From Amoebophrya sp. A120 (taxonomy: Eukaryota; Sar; Dinophyceae; Syndiniales; Amoebophryaceae), in NCBI GenBank assembly GCA_905178155.1, contig CAJINV010000031.1, forward strand, positions 1 to 64,000: a stretch of DNA of 64,000 nt. Direction: 5' to 3'. Of the stretch, positions 20,290-29,310 are shown piece by piece; position 1 is the stretch's first letter, and every line of letters begins with the position of its first letter. The notes under the pieces were generated by a model that saw only the letters and a program-made list of their open reading frames with translations, was not told where the DNA came from and did not search any database. Position numbers and translations under genes: made by a program.

Positions 20290-23200
20290 TTACTGCAGTT
20301 GCCACGCCGCGGACTGAATCCGCGCCGGGAATTCGGTAGCAACGGCATTTATCTTTCCGATTCCTGCTTCGCCTCGTGACACCTGGTCCCGGTATGCATG
20401 TAGTCCTTCTCCTTCTGCGAACCAAGTTACTCTTTCTCCTGTAATCGCACCTGGACCCGGTCCACCAAATTTGGTAAGCGCAGCAAACAAATTCTTCCGC
20501 TTACCGCTGTGGTGCAGCATCACCCATGAGTTTCTGTCTTTGCAGAAAACCCACAAAGGCTTGCGCAGCCGCAACTCTTCTGCATGCTCCACAATTTGTT
20601 TGATTCCAATTTCTCCCTGGTAAAACTGGACCTGTGGCGCAACTGAAGCAAAATAATTTGCAGCAGATGTAATTACTTCCAAATCACCCGGCTCAGTGGT
20701 GATTTTTGGTATATTTCCAATACCGGTATTTTTCTTTTGTTGCTTCAGATGCGACAGTTCTTCTCCTGCTGCCAACTCTTCACGTTCCTCTTGTTCCTGC
20801 AGGTGGAGCTGGTTTCTGATAAACTGCTGCACAATGTCTACGATCCGCTGGCCCAGAATGCCGAAGTAATTCAGAAGATGCATTGTAGCCAATTCCGCGT
20901 GTAGCGGTCCCTTCGTCAAAATGTCGGGCGGCATGACTTTTCCAGGCACATGACGAACAACAGTTTGACGGTGTTCAGGCATCTGTTGTAGAAAGATGAA
21001 GTCCGATTTTAAATTTCTCTCCGTGGGGTCAGTGTTAGCCAAGTTTTTGCTGTCGGTGAGCTGTAGCAGAGGGACCTTGAATCGCAGAAGACCAAGGTCA
21101 AGCGCTAATTGCTTATGCCAGACGAGTTCTGACAGCAAAATGCGCTGAGCTAAAAGCTCTATGCCCGTGGAAGAGTTAAACACGCGTTTCGGTGATTTGC
21201 TCCACGAAACCAAACACGTCACCCGCTCCGCCCACGGCCCAGCAATAGCGATTACTCCACCGATCTTCGTGCGCGACGCATCTGCTAATCCGACGATGGC
21301 CAGTTCTCCAGGACCACCGAGTGGCACAATGCGCCTACTGCTAAACTGCTCCGATTGTGCGAAGAGAATGAAACTATTTACCCGCTCGATGAACTCTTCT
21401 ACTTCTTCTGTCACGGTGTTGAAAAGCTCCATTTTGTGCACTTCCGATGCTAATTCCGCGAGCCGTTCCAAAATCACCGAGTTTGTTTTTGACAGCCACA
21501 ATAACTCACCAATGCGTTTGCGAAACGGGGATTTTACCAGACTTTTCGCATATGCGTTGGGAGCGGCTGCTTTCCGTCTCCAGTAGGATTCCACCTCTTC
21601 TACTGTAAGCTGCTCGATTTTCTTCACGTAGCTCTCCTGCGACAAGTTGTAGGACACCGGGAACTCCGGACGCAGAATGGGAAATAACTTGTGCAGATTG
21701 AACTCGATGGGCTCTACAGAAGGATAATCCTCTACAGAGGTATCCCGCTTCAACTTGGTTCTTTCTTCAGCAGCAGCTACCTGCTCTTCGGTGAAAGACG
21801 GCTGATGTAGACCGGAAGACACTTGAAATTCCACGCTGTCCAGCGCCGTCTTTTCTTTCTTCATAATTTCGTCTATGTGAAACTTGTCAAACTCGGACGG
21901 AACGCACGCCACTTCCTTTCCAACAAAAGCGTCTCGCAATCCGCTCTGCAGAACTGCTGCACCGGCTACAGTATATCGGTCGAACAAAACTTTGAGGCGG
22001 AGGTACGCTATTTCTCCTGCTGCGATGATCATGTCGTCCACGTGAATGCCGAGAGCGCCGAGAATCATGCGCGGTCCGGGATCTTGAAGAGAAGTGAGGC
22101 TCGAAACAAGACGACGAGAAGCCACACTGTAAAGTCCGCCAAAGCTGTCGTCTTTATTGTGGTTATTCCCGTCTTCATCGGAGCTAGAATCACCGGTATT
22201 TTTCTTTTGTTGCTCTTCAACCGCCTTACTGAAGTATTGGTCGGAGTTTATTCCCGGTAATTCTAGCGGAGAGTCCAAAACTCTCATTCTTTCGTCTATG
22301 TCGGCTGCAGGAATCTTCGCGATTTGTGCTTCTTTTATTAGCGCGAATTCCCTCTGTCTTCCTTCACGTACTGCGACCTCTTCGCGCGGAGTTGCGTAGA
22401 GTCTCCACAGGCAGGAGTCATGCAGGGATTGCGTAAACTTCAACTGCCGGAGGATGCAGTTTAAAGTTAGCATCCACGCACGCGGAGCGTCTTTGCATCC
22501 GTAAGTGCAGCGCTTCAGACGCATGTAGGGGCGGAAGTCGTATCCTTCCAGCCGCTGTATCAACGGCGGTATGGTCATATACAACTCTGGTGTATCTGCA
22601 CCATACAGCTCCTTAAATGGGAGCCCCCTTAAAAATGCCGTCTGAATGTCCACGAAGGAGGGATGTACTCCCAGCACGGTGGAAAGTTGCAGCAACCACG
22701 TGATGCTCGCTTCTGCCACGGTAAACGACCGACAGACAGGCAAGTTGTCTTGGCTCGCCTCTTTATCTGCCGAAACGAAAAACCTGGGATCCTGAAATCC
22801 CCGACTCACCCAGCGACACTTAAATTTCGACAGTTGTCCGGTGCTGCGGTCGCACTTGACCGTAATCACGACCCTAGAAGTCATGGCCTTGAGACGTTGT
22901 GCGGCAAATTCTTCTCCGGATAAACCGCCGTCGAAAACGTCATTGTTGGCGATTTCATCTACTTCGAGCTTTAACGCCGCAAAGAAGTACGAAATACACC
23001 CAAGTTTCGCTGCGGTGTCTTCGTTCACGATCAACGCACTTGTCTTACACTCCTTGAGGTGCTGGCTCAGCGCGTCGTGTGACGTGGAAGTGATTTCGTA
23101 GTACAAGACCGCGTAGAAGGCCCGATCTCCCGGTGGAGCCTTCGCATCTTCGGACAAAAATTCCGTTTCGTCATGCGGCCCGAAACGAAGAATGCACTTT

Positions 23201-26200
23201 CTTCCTGGTGAAAGTTCTGGAACAGAACCCCGCTTGACGACGACCGAGGTAACCACATGACGGAAGTCACGGCTATCTTTCGGCGAGGGAGCCACCGGCT
23301 TTCCGTTGAGAAAAGCGCTCCACTTCCAGATGCGTGGAGAATTGTTCATCAGCTTCTCCCTCCAGATGTTTTCTGTTGTGATGCTGGAGTATTCTTCCGC
23401 CAGCTCCGACAACGCAGATTCATCTAGATTTCTCCACGGTCCTTGTTCTTCATCTTCTTTTCGTGGCGCCGCCAGGTACACCTTACCATTAGACAACACC
23501 AATTCCATGGAAGTTTCACATTTACTGAGCGAGCGAAGCACGGAGGGATGAATCTGTCCTTGATGTATTACTTTTTCGTGCGGTTTTATTTTTATCGGAA
23601 CCAAATTTCTCGCTGCAGGCACGTAGTCCGAGGAAGCGTGTGCATAAAAGCTTGAGTTACTGGTGGACATGTTACTCGGCGGCTTCCAATCGCTACTGGA
23701 TTCTTCAGAGTCCCCGCTTGAGGAAGAAGACAACTTTACGGAAGCTCTTCTTTCCGCTTTTAGTTCGGCTATCTTGTCCAGTCTTTCCTTCAGCCAGTCA
23801 ATTTTCCTTCCCCGCTTCATTTCTTCTACTATTTCACCTTTCCAGCTGGAATACCGCTGCAGCAAATCCGTGTCCGATCCGAATTCAGAAGCCGTGGCGT
23901 CACCATACCGGCCTCCGGACAGAGGGAAAATTTTCGTATTTTTTGCTATCTGCTTCGGTCTAGACGCGGTAGAAGGAGCTACGCCTTCCTCGAAAGATAC
24001 TACTGCAGGTTTGCGTGGAATGTCATCATCCGCGCTACTATTACTTTCCCGCAATGCTTGGGACAGATCCGACGCAGCGGACAGCAATTTTTCTTGCTTT
24101 TCCTCTACATCCGCCCTTTTTCGATCTTGTTCATAGTCGCGATCCTGTGCTCCCTTTACTGACCCGGAGGACAAACCACTGAGAGAAAACCTATCTCCGT
24201 CTGGAAACACACCTTCTTGCTCCAACTCTTCTTGAATCGCAGGCAACGACGCAGTATTCATCCGCACTTTCTTCTTTGCCCGCGGTTTTGCCTTCTCTGA
24301 AGAGCTAGAACTGGTTTCCTCCTGCGGATCAGAACTGTGATCCGTGAGATTACTGATTGAACTGGTTTCTTCCGACGAAAATGCTTCAAATCTTTTACGC
24401 AGATTCCTTTTTGCAGAAGCGGTTCCGGCGGCGGGTGGCATCTCAACCTTCCGCGTCGGTTTCGGCACTGCTCGTTTTGGGGCAGGAGGAGGTATTTGTT
24501 CCTTAGATTCGGACACATCGGCATCACCTGAATCGTCGCGAAAAGAGAAACGCGGACGCGGCACGGGCGGATCTGATCGCATATTTGGTGCGTCATCTCC
24601 ATCCGAATCATCGTCATCATCCTGCTCGGTGTATCTTTCTCTCTCCGAATCTGATCCGCTGAATCCTTCGTTTCGGGAAATATCTCCGTGCTCCGAAACG
24701 CCTGAAACGAGTTGTCCCGGTCCGAAATCCGGATATTCTGCATCTTGTGGCTCAAATTCCTCTACCTCATCGGAAATCGAAACCTTCTGCCTTGATCGCC
24801 AACGAAAAGACGTTGGCATAATCTTGTCCGGATGTTTCAAGGAGAAATGCTGTTGCATTCGTTGCTTACTGCTGAACTGCCTATTGCACTCGGGACAAGT
24901 GAACCGACCTAATCCAGCGCCGGCACCTGCACCGCGGTTAGTAGAGGTTCCATCATCTACGAGACTACTCTGCCATCCGACTTTTGTTCGCCGCTCTAAT
25001 TCCTCTGCAACTGGAGCTGTTGGAAAGAATTCCAACGGTCCAATTTCTGGATCTACTGCTGTCGTAATCACTGCAATATCTGCCCGTGAATAGTTTGTAA
25101 TGCGCGTCCCCACACGAACATCCGCACTTTCTGCATACTTCGCCGTAACTTCTCCACGATGATACTGCCGGAATTTACCATCAGCACGGCGAACAAGAAC
25201 TTCTTGTCCCGGAAGGATGGTTTCAAAATCCCGAACACGTTGGTAGGAACGACCGGAAATCTCTGCTCTTCTCCCGAGGTTTTCCACATCGTGCATGCGG
25301 ATCTGTGCAACGCACAGCTGCTGCACTTTCGCCCGATACAGCAAAAACCCCTCGACTTCCGTTGTATTACTCTCCATCAGCGTTTCTACGGCGTCAATGT
25401 ACCCGGTGTTGCCGCGCGTAAAAGTGCCCGTATGCACATTGAACGGACAAAGCGCAGTACCGAGTATCGGCGAACTGTTTAGCTGAAAGCAAAGTTCTTG
25501 TAATGCATCTTGTGCAAAAAGATGCCGGTCGAGAAAGAGACGGGAATCCCCTGCTTGTTTTAGAGTGTCTTCGAGCAGACTGGGCAGGTAGGAATTTTGC
25601 TCCAATCCCCATAGTAGCATCTCCAGCATCGGCTCGTAGGGTTCCGCGAGAAACTTTTGTTCGGTGCGCCGCGCCGTGGAATTTGTTCTTTCCAATTTAC
25701 TCAGCTTCCACGCGCTTTTAAAAGAAACCGGATGCGGCACGACGTTTTTGCTCCGTAGCAGTTGGAAGAAGCGATTGTTCACAAATTCCCTTCCTTGATC
25801 AAAAATTATTTTCTCGCATACTCCGCGACAGAGAGTTTGCATTGCTAAAAAGCCACGGGCAGCGGCCGCCCCCCATCCGCCTGTTCCTGCATCCACAAGC
25901 ATGCCGACGCGTAAGCGCGACACGACATCGATGTACCACACTACTTTTCCTACTTTCGTGGTCAACGTATCGCAGATCCACACCTTATTGACGTCAGGCG
26001 CGAACTGCAGCAGCGACCCACGGTTGCGGACTGCTTCTGTGCGGTCGAAAAGTCGACACTTCGGACATTGACTCCGCACATGTTGGATGTACTTGTGAAA
26101 CTTCGGCTTGAACAGGAGTCGCAGGTTAGCGGAGTGGCCGAGATTCTTGTGCTCCCGTATGACCCAGGCCTTTTCTGCCTCGGTGATTCCATGTACAGAC

Positions 26201-29200
26201 TCGTCTTCACCGATACTACTACTGCTGGTTGTTACTGAGGTGGTAGGTTCGGTTGACAAATTCAAATTGAGCGAATCCTCTCCGCCAGAGGATAAATACG
26301 CCGCTGCGTAGAACGACCGAGCCGTTACTGACGAGATTATCTTCTTTTCCTCCGGCTCTTGCGGGGGAGGATCGCTGTTTCTTGAAGACAAGGAAAAATA
26401 TTCTGCTTGCTGTTCTAGTTCGGCGACCTCCGGACAAAAAATTCCGTCCTCCTCGTCGGAATGTTCGTCGTATTCGTCCAGCTTGTCTCCGATGTAAAAA
26501 CTGGTAGCTGTGTTGTCGGGGATAAGATGTTCATGATACTTATCCCAGTCACCGGAGGTAAATAAATATTCGTGATTTACTGCCGCAAAGCTGCTCAAAC
26601 CGTTTTGCCAAAGGAATTCTGGTCCTTGACTGTCAGGTGGAGGAGTGTCGGTAGGAACAAAAGCATCCGGAAAAAATATTTCTTCGTAGTTGAGCGTGGG
26701 AACGGTCGCAAACACGCCGGTGGGCATAATCCGCCCCCTCATGCATTGCATGTCCAACAGCTCTTGTTCTTCTTGGGTGATTTTCGGAAGAAATTGTTCG
26801 ACGATTGCTGCTGCTTGGTTTTCTAACCGTAGCAAACGCCACGCATTGCGTTTCTTAAGCTCTTCGTCGAGAAAATTCGTCACCAGGTAAGAATCCGAGA
26901 ATAACTGTTCCGGATCAGCTTCCCGTTTCTTTCTGAGTGACGCCGGCCTGACTGTTTTCGTTCTTTGTTCCTTCACTTGTTCTTTAGTCAAAAATTGCAT
27001 TCTGACTCCGTCAACCCCATTGACCAAAACCGATTCCTTCCAGCGGCCGGAGATGCGAAGCTTCGGTGTTTCGTAGCCGTGATCACTAGCAACTCCGTAC
27101 CGCCGCCAAAATGGTTCTCCGAGAATGACAGGACACGTGCGTTGCGGCGTGTCTTGAATGATTTCAAAACTGCCTTCGAAAATTTCATCGGAGAAGAAGT
27201 CAGGTAGGCGAAAACGAAGATTGATCCTCCTGCTTGCCGTCTTCGCTTCGGACGTGTCATCCGCATCTGCATGGATGGAGCCGAAGGAGACTGGATCAAC
27301 TGGTTTGAAAACTTTACCACACTGTCCTAGCACCGGCAACAGACTGTCCGGGACCAACATGTGTGTGCTGCAGTTGTCGACAATGGCGAATCCACTGAAT
27401 TTGTCTCCTCGCAGTTGTTTATTTTTCGCGTAAAATGCCGCCGCCGCATTTCGTGCTCTTTTTCCAACTACTCCCTGGTCTGGCACGAGCGGGAAGTCCT
27501 GCAAAGTCTTACTGGTCTGCGGATACTCGCCGCCTTCCGGACGAGCGTAGGGAGCAATTCTGCGGAGAAGTTTTACACGGCCTGCTTGATCGCGCCGATA
27601 GTTAGTTCTTCTCCGATTTGTGCTCTCATAGTCGATGGAAGCGACGGTGTCCAATTCCACAATTACTACTTTTACTCGCGGAATATCTTCGCACCTCCGC
27701 CACTCTGCAAATTTGTAAATCAGCTGTTTGTACTCGGCCCAGACTCCGCCGCCTAAACCACACCCGATAAACTTCGGGAAGCCGATCACAAATTCTTCTT
27801 CTCTGTTCTGCAAGAGTAGCGAAAGCTGCTGGTGGAGAGAACGCAGGGACTGCTCGAAAAGCAACAATCTTTCCGCTGGGCCGTCGTTCTTACTGGCGGC
27901 CCGCGCCCCAGGCGCCAGCTGTGCATTTAAATTGCACACAAATTCTACTTGCTGATGACGCTGTTGCTCCACACAAAAGATATCTGCTTTGCCGGGTTCT
28001 CGTACTTGTCGGTAGGTGTTTGCGTTCGGAAAAATTTCGAACATGGTTTTTGCCAAACCCGCTGCTTGTCCGTCCTGCGCCAGGGTGTTCGTCTGGTGCG
28101 CCAGGGCGTGCAAATCGCACTCGGACAGCAAATTACCTTCTCTTTCTTCGACGAGATTGGAATGGACATCGCTCCGTGGAAGATACGGAAAGTGCTGGTC
28201 GGTGTTCATGCATGATCTCACGATCATCAACGCAATACCAGCCGCGTTAGAACCAGTCCAGACGCACGCGTCATGCACTTCGTCTGCTGATAACCCGCAA
28301 TGGACATCGGGCCAGTTGGACACGTTGAGAATTGTTCGCCTGCCGGTAGAGACCAAGCGATCCGCTACATCTTTATGGAGGATAGCTTTCTCGTATTGCC
28401 TTCGAAAGTACCGGATGAAATTCTCTTCAGCGGTGTCCGTGGAGGAAAAAATGTTTACTTCTCGTCCCAGCGCGATTAGTTCTTTTGCAGTGCTGCCTTC
28501 TTCCTCTTCTCCCGGAAGAATCGACTCGTCGTCCAAAACTCCTACTGCTAAAGCGAGCGGTGCCTTGTAGTAGTTTGAAAAAAGTCTCTTCCTCCGCAGC
28601 ACCTCCTCGTTGCTAATCGGTACAAAGAAAACAGGAGACGCAGAGGCATGCGATTCTGTTTCCTCCGATTCTTCCAGCGGCTGAAACTGATTGTAGCTCT
28701 GCGACGACGTCTTTTCCGTATCCTGCTTGGATGACGCATTCGTGTGTTCTTCTTTCGACAAGGAACCGGCAGAAGAGCCGGTAGTAGCTCGCTCTGATTC
28801 ATTTAAAACTCGATTACTGTTACTGCTGTGCATAACCACATCCGCCGAGACTGGCTGCGCCGCAGATTCTGACACGCTGCCCAAAATGGGACTTACAACG
28901 TCGGTGCCCAAAGTGGGACTTTCAGAATTGCCCAAAATGGGACTGATGGAAGACTGTTGTGCCGGCGGTTCCGACGGACCAGACCGGCTAGTTTTACTCG
29001 AGGTAGGGCCACTTACTTTACTACTCTTTACATTTTGATCTGACTCCATGATATGGTCGGATTGTTGCTGTGATTCTGTCTGCTCTGCTTTCTTTCCGTC
29101 TGACACCTTTACTTTCAAATTCATGTCGATCTCGATTTCTTTGTCGTCGCCGGTGGAAATGGTGACTGGTACTTTTCTTGTCGTACTTCTCGTTGCGTAG

Positions 29201-29310
29201 GAAGATGATGAAGAAAAATCGGAGCTGTTTTTCTGAGTCACATACTCCTCACCCGCGGTCTGACTCTGACCAGATGACAGCGAACTTTCATGCGGGTGGG
29301 GTGATGAGAT
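20290..29310 (-). CDS. Copia pol of element 2 (after in-frame UGA), about 3,000 aa
   Basis: The frame is open from the codon after the gag UGA (29310) to the stop at 20290; the first ATG inside is at 29124. Domains in order: Ser/Glu-rich region; protease-like IVDNCSTHML, a Cys-containing variant of the usual DSGAS-type motif; integrase zinc region (HKNLGH...CPKC); integrase core with Asp in WICDTL, Asp in IIFDQGREF and Glu in SKLERTN; a C2H2 finger CPECNRQFSSKQRMQQHFSL; a long acidic linker; RT with FVDIQTAFLRG and GIHVDDMII; and RNase H (VGLADASRTKIGG, GIELLAQR, QLTDSKNL, PPDILTKG). The final ~140 residues lie inside the 3' LTR. All catalytic motifs of IN, RT and RNase H look intact. Confidence 0.92.
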   Translation of the reverse strand: MSSPHPHESSLSSGQSQTAGEEYVTQKNSSDFSSSSSYATRSTTRKVPVTISTGDDKEIEIDMNLKVKVSDGKKAEQTESQQQSDHIMESDQNVKSSKVSGPTSSKTSRSGPSEPPAQQSSISPILGNSESPTLGTDVVSPILGSVSESAAQPVSADVVMHSSNSNRVLNESERATTGSSAGSLSKEEHTNASSKQDTEKTSSQSYNQFQPLEESEETESHASASPVFFVPISNEEVLRRKRLFSNYYKAPLALAVGVLDDESILPGEEEEGSTAKELIALGREVNIFSSTDTAEENFIRYFRRQYEKAILHKDVADRLVSTGRRTILNVSNWPDVHCGLSADEVHDACVWTGSNAAGIALMIVRSCMNTDQHFPYLPRSDVHSNLVEEREGNLLSECDLHALAHQTNTLAQDGQAAGLAKTMFEIFPNANTYRQVREPGKADIFCVEQQRHQQVEFVCNLNAQLAPGARAASKNDGPAERLLLFEQSLRSLHQQLSLLLQNREEEFVIGFPKFIGCGLGGGVWAEYKQLIYKFAEWRRCEDIPRVKVVIVELDTVASIDYESTNRRRTNYRRDQAGRVKLLRRIAPYARPEGGEYPQTSKTLQDFPLVPDQGVVGKRARNAAAAFYAKNKQLRGDKFSGFAIVDNCSTHMLVPDSLLPVLGQCGKVFKPVDPVSFGSIHADADDTSEAKTASRRINLRFRLPDFFSDEIFEGSFEIIQDTPQRTCPVILGEPFWRRYGVASDHGYETPKLRISGRWKESVLVNGVDGVRMQFLTKEQVKEQRTKTVRPASLRKKREADPEQLFSDSYLVTNFLDEELKKRNAWRLLRLENQAAAIVEQFLPKITQEEQELLDMQCMRGRIMPTGVFATVPTLNYEEIFFPDAFVPTDTPPPDSQGPEFLWQNGLSSFAAVNHEYLFTSGDWDKYHEHLIPDNTATSFYIGDKLDEYDEHSDEEDGIFCPEVAELEQQAEYFSLSSRNSDPPPQEPEEKKIISSVTARSFYAAAYLSSGGEDSLNLNLSTEPTTSVTTSSSSIGEDESVHGITEAEKAWVIREHKNLGHSANLRLLFKPKFHKYIQHVRSQCPKCRLFDRTEAVRNRGSLLQFAPDVNKVWICDTLTTKVGKVVWYIDVVSRLRVGMLVDAGTGGWGAAAARGFLAMQTLCRGVCEKIIFDQGREFVNNRFFQLLRSKNVVPHPVSFKSAWKLSKLERTNSTARRTEQKFLAEPYEPMLEMLLWGLEQNSYLPSLLEDTLKQAGDSRLFLDRHLFAQDALQELCFQLNSSPILGTALCPFNVHTGTFTRGNTGYIDAVETLMESNTTEVEGFLLYRAKVQQLCVAQIRMHDVENLGRRAEISGRSYQRVRDFETILPGQEVLVRRADGKFRQYHRGEVTAKYAESADVRVGTRITNYSRADIAVITTAVDPEIGPLEFFPTAPVAEELERRTKVGWQSSLVDDGTSTNRGAGAGAGLGRFTCPECNRQFSSKQRMQQHFSLKHPDKIMPTSFRWRSRQKVSISDEVEEFEPQDAEYPDFGPGQLVSGVSEHGDISRNEGFSGSDSERERYTEQDDDDDSDGDDAPNMRSDPPVPRPRFSFRDDSGDADVSESKEQIPPPAPKRAVPKPTRKVEMPPAAGTASAKRNLRKRFEAFSSEETSSISNLTDHSSDPQEETSSSSSEKAKPRAKKKVRMNTASLPAIQEELEQEGVFPDGDRFSLSGLSSGSVKGAQDRDYEQDRKRADVEEKQEKLLSAASDLSQALRESNSSADDDIPRKPAVVSFEEGVAPSTASRPKQIAKNTKIFPLSGGRYGDATASEFGSDTDLLQRYSSWKGEIVEEMKRGRKIDWLKERLDKIAELKAERRASVKLSSSSSGDSEESSSDWKPPSNMSTSNSSFYAHASSDYVPAARNLVPIKIKPHEKVIHQGQIHPSVLRSLSKCETSMELVLSNGKVYLAAPRKEDEEQGPWRNLDESALSELAEEYSSITTENIWREKLMNNSPRIWKWSAFLNGKPVAPSPKDSRDFRHVVTSVVVKRGSVPELSPGRKCILRFGPHDETEFLSEDAKAPPGDRAFYAVLYYEITSTSHDALSQHLKECKTSALIVNEDTAAKLGCISYFFAALKLEVDEIANNDVFDGGLSGEEFAAQRLKAMTSRVVITVKCDRSTGQLSKFKCRWVSRGFQDPRFFVSADKEASQDNLPVCRSFTVAEASITWLLQLSTVLGVHPSFVDIQTAFLRGLPFKELYGADTPELYMTIPPLIQRLEGYDFRPYMRLKRCTYGCKDAPRAWMLTLNCILRQLKFTQSLHDSCLWRLYATPREEVAVREGRQREFALIKEAQIAKIPAADIDERMRVLDSPLELPGINSDQYFSKAVEEQQKKNTGDSSSDEDGNNHNKDDSFGGLYSVASRRLVSSLTSLQDPGPRMILGALGIHVDDMIIAAGEIAYLRLKVLFDRYTVAGAAVLQSGLRDAFVGKEVACVPSEFDKFHIDEIMKKEKTALDSVEFQVSSGLHQPSFTEEQVAAAEERTKLKRDTSVEDYPSVEPIEFNLHKLFPILRPEFPVSYNLSQESYVKKIEQLTVEEVESYWRRKAAAPNAYAKSLVKSPFRKRIGELLWLSKTNSVILERLAELASEVHKMELFNTVTEEVEEFIERVNSFILFAQSEQFSSRRIVPLGGPGELAIVGLADASRTKIGGVIAIAGPWAERVTCLVSWSKSPKRVFNSSTGIELLAQRILLSELVWHKQLALDLGLLRFKVPLLQLTDSKNLANTDPTERNLKSDFIFLQQMPEHRQTVVRHVPGKVMPPDILTKGPLHAELATMHLLNYFGILGQRIVDIVQQFIRNQLHLQEQEEREELAAGEELSHLKQQKKNTGIGNIPKITTEPGDLEVITSAANYFASVAPQVQFYQGEIGIKQIVEHAEELRLRKPLWVFCKDRNSWVMLHHSGKRKNLFAALTKFGGPGPGAITGERVTWFAEGEGLHAYRDQVSRGEAGIGKINAVATEFPARIQSAAWQLQ
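20723..20743 (-). other. Polypurine tract of element 2
   Basis: In element sense the internal region ends AACAAAAGAAAAATACCGG directly before the 3' LTR. It is also coding (pol residues QQKKNTG). Confidence 0.65.
22192..22213 (-). other. Second identical copy of the polypurine tract, candidate central PPT
   Basis: 22 bases are identical to 20722-20743 and again encode QQKKNTG in the same frame, 1.47 kb upstream of the 3' LTR in element sense. Central polypurine tracts are known in Ty1 and lentiviruses. Function here is inferred. Confidence 0.45.

Larger units (their letters stand above)
16517..20722 (-). repeat. 3' LTR of element 2 (4,206 bp, coding)
   Basis: In element sense it starts TATTGGAAAT and ends ATTTCTGGTA, so it lacks TG...CA termini. 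It includes the last ~144 codons of pol, a ~0.6-kb spacer and a complete ~743-aa ORF, then about 840 bp of AT-rich non-coding sequence. It is far longer than a typical Copia LTR (a few hundred bp). Confidence 0.85.
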
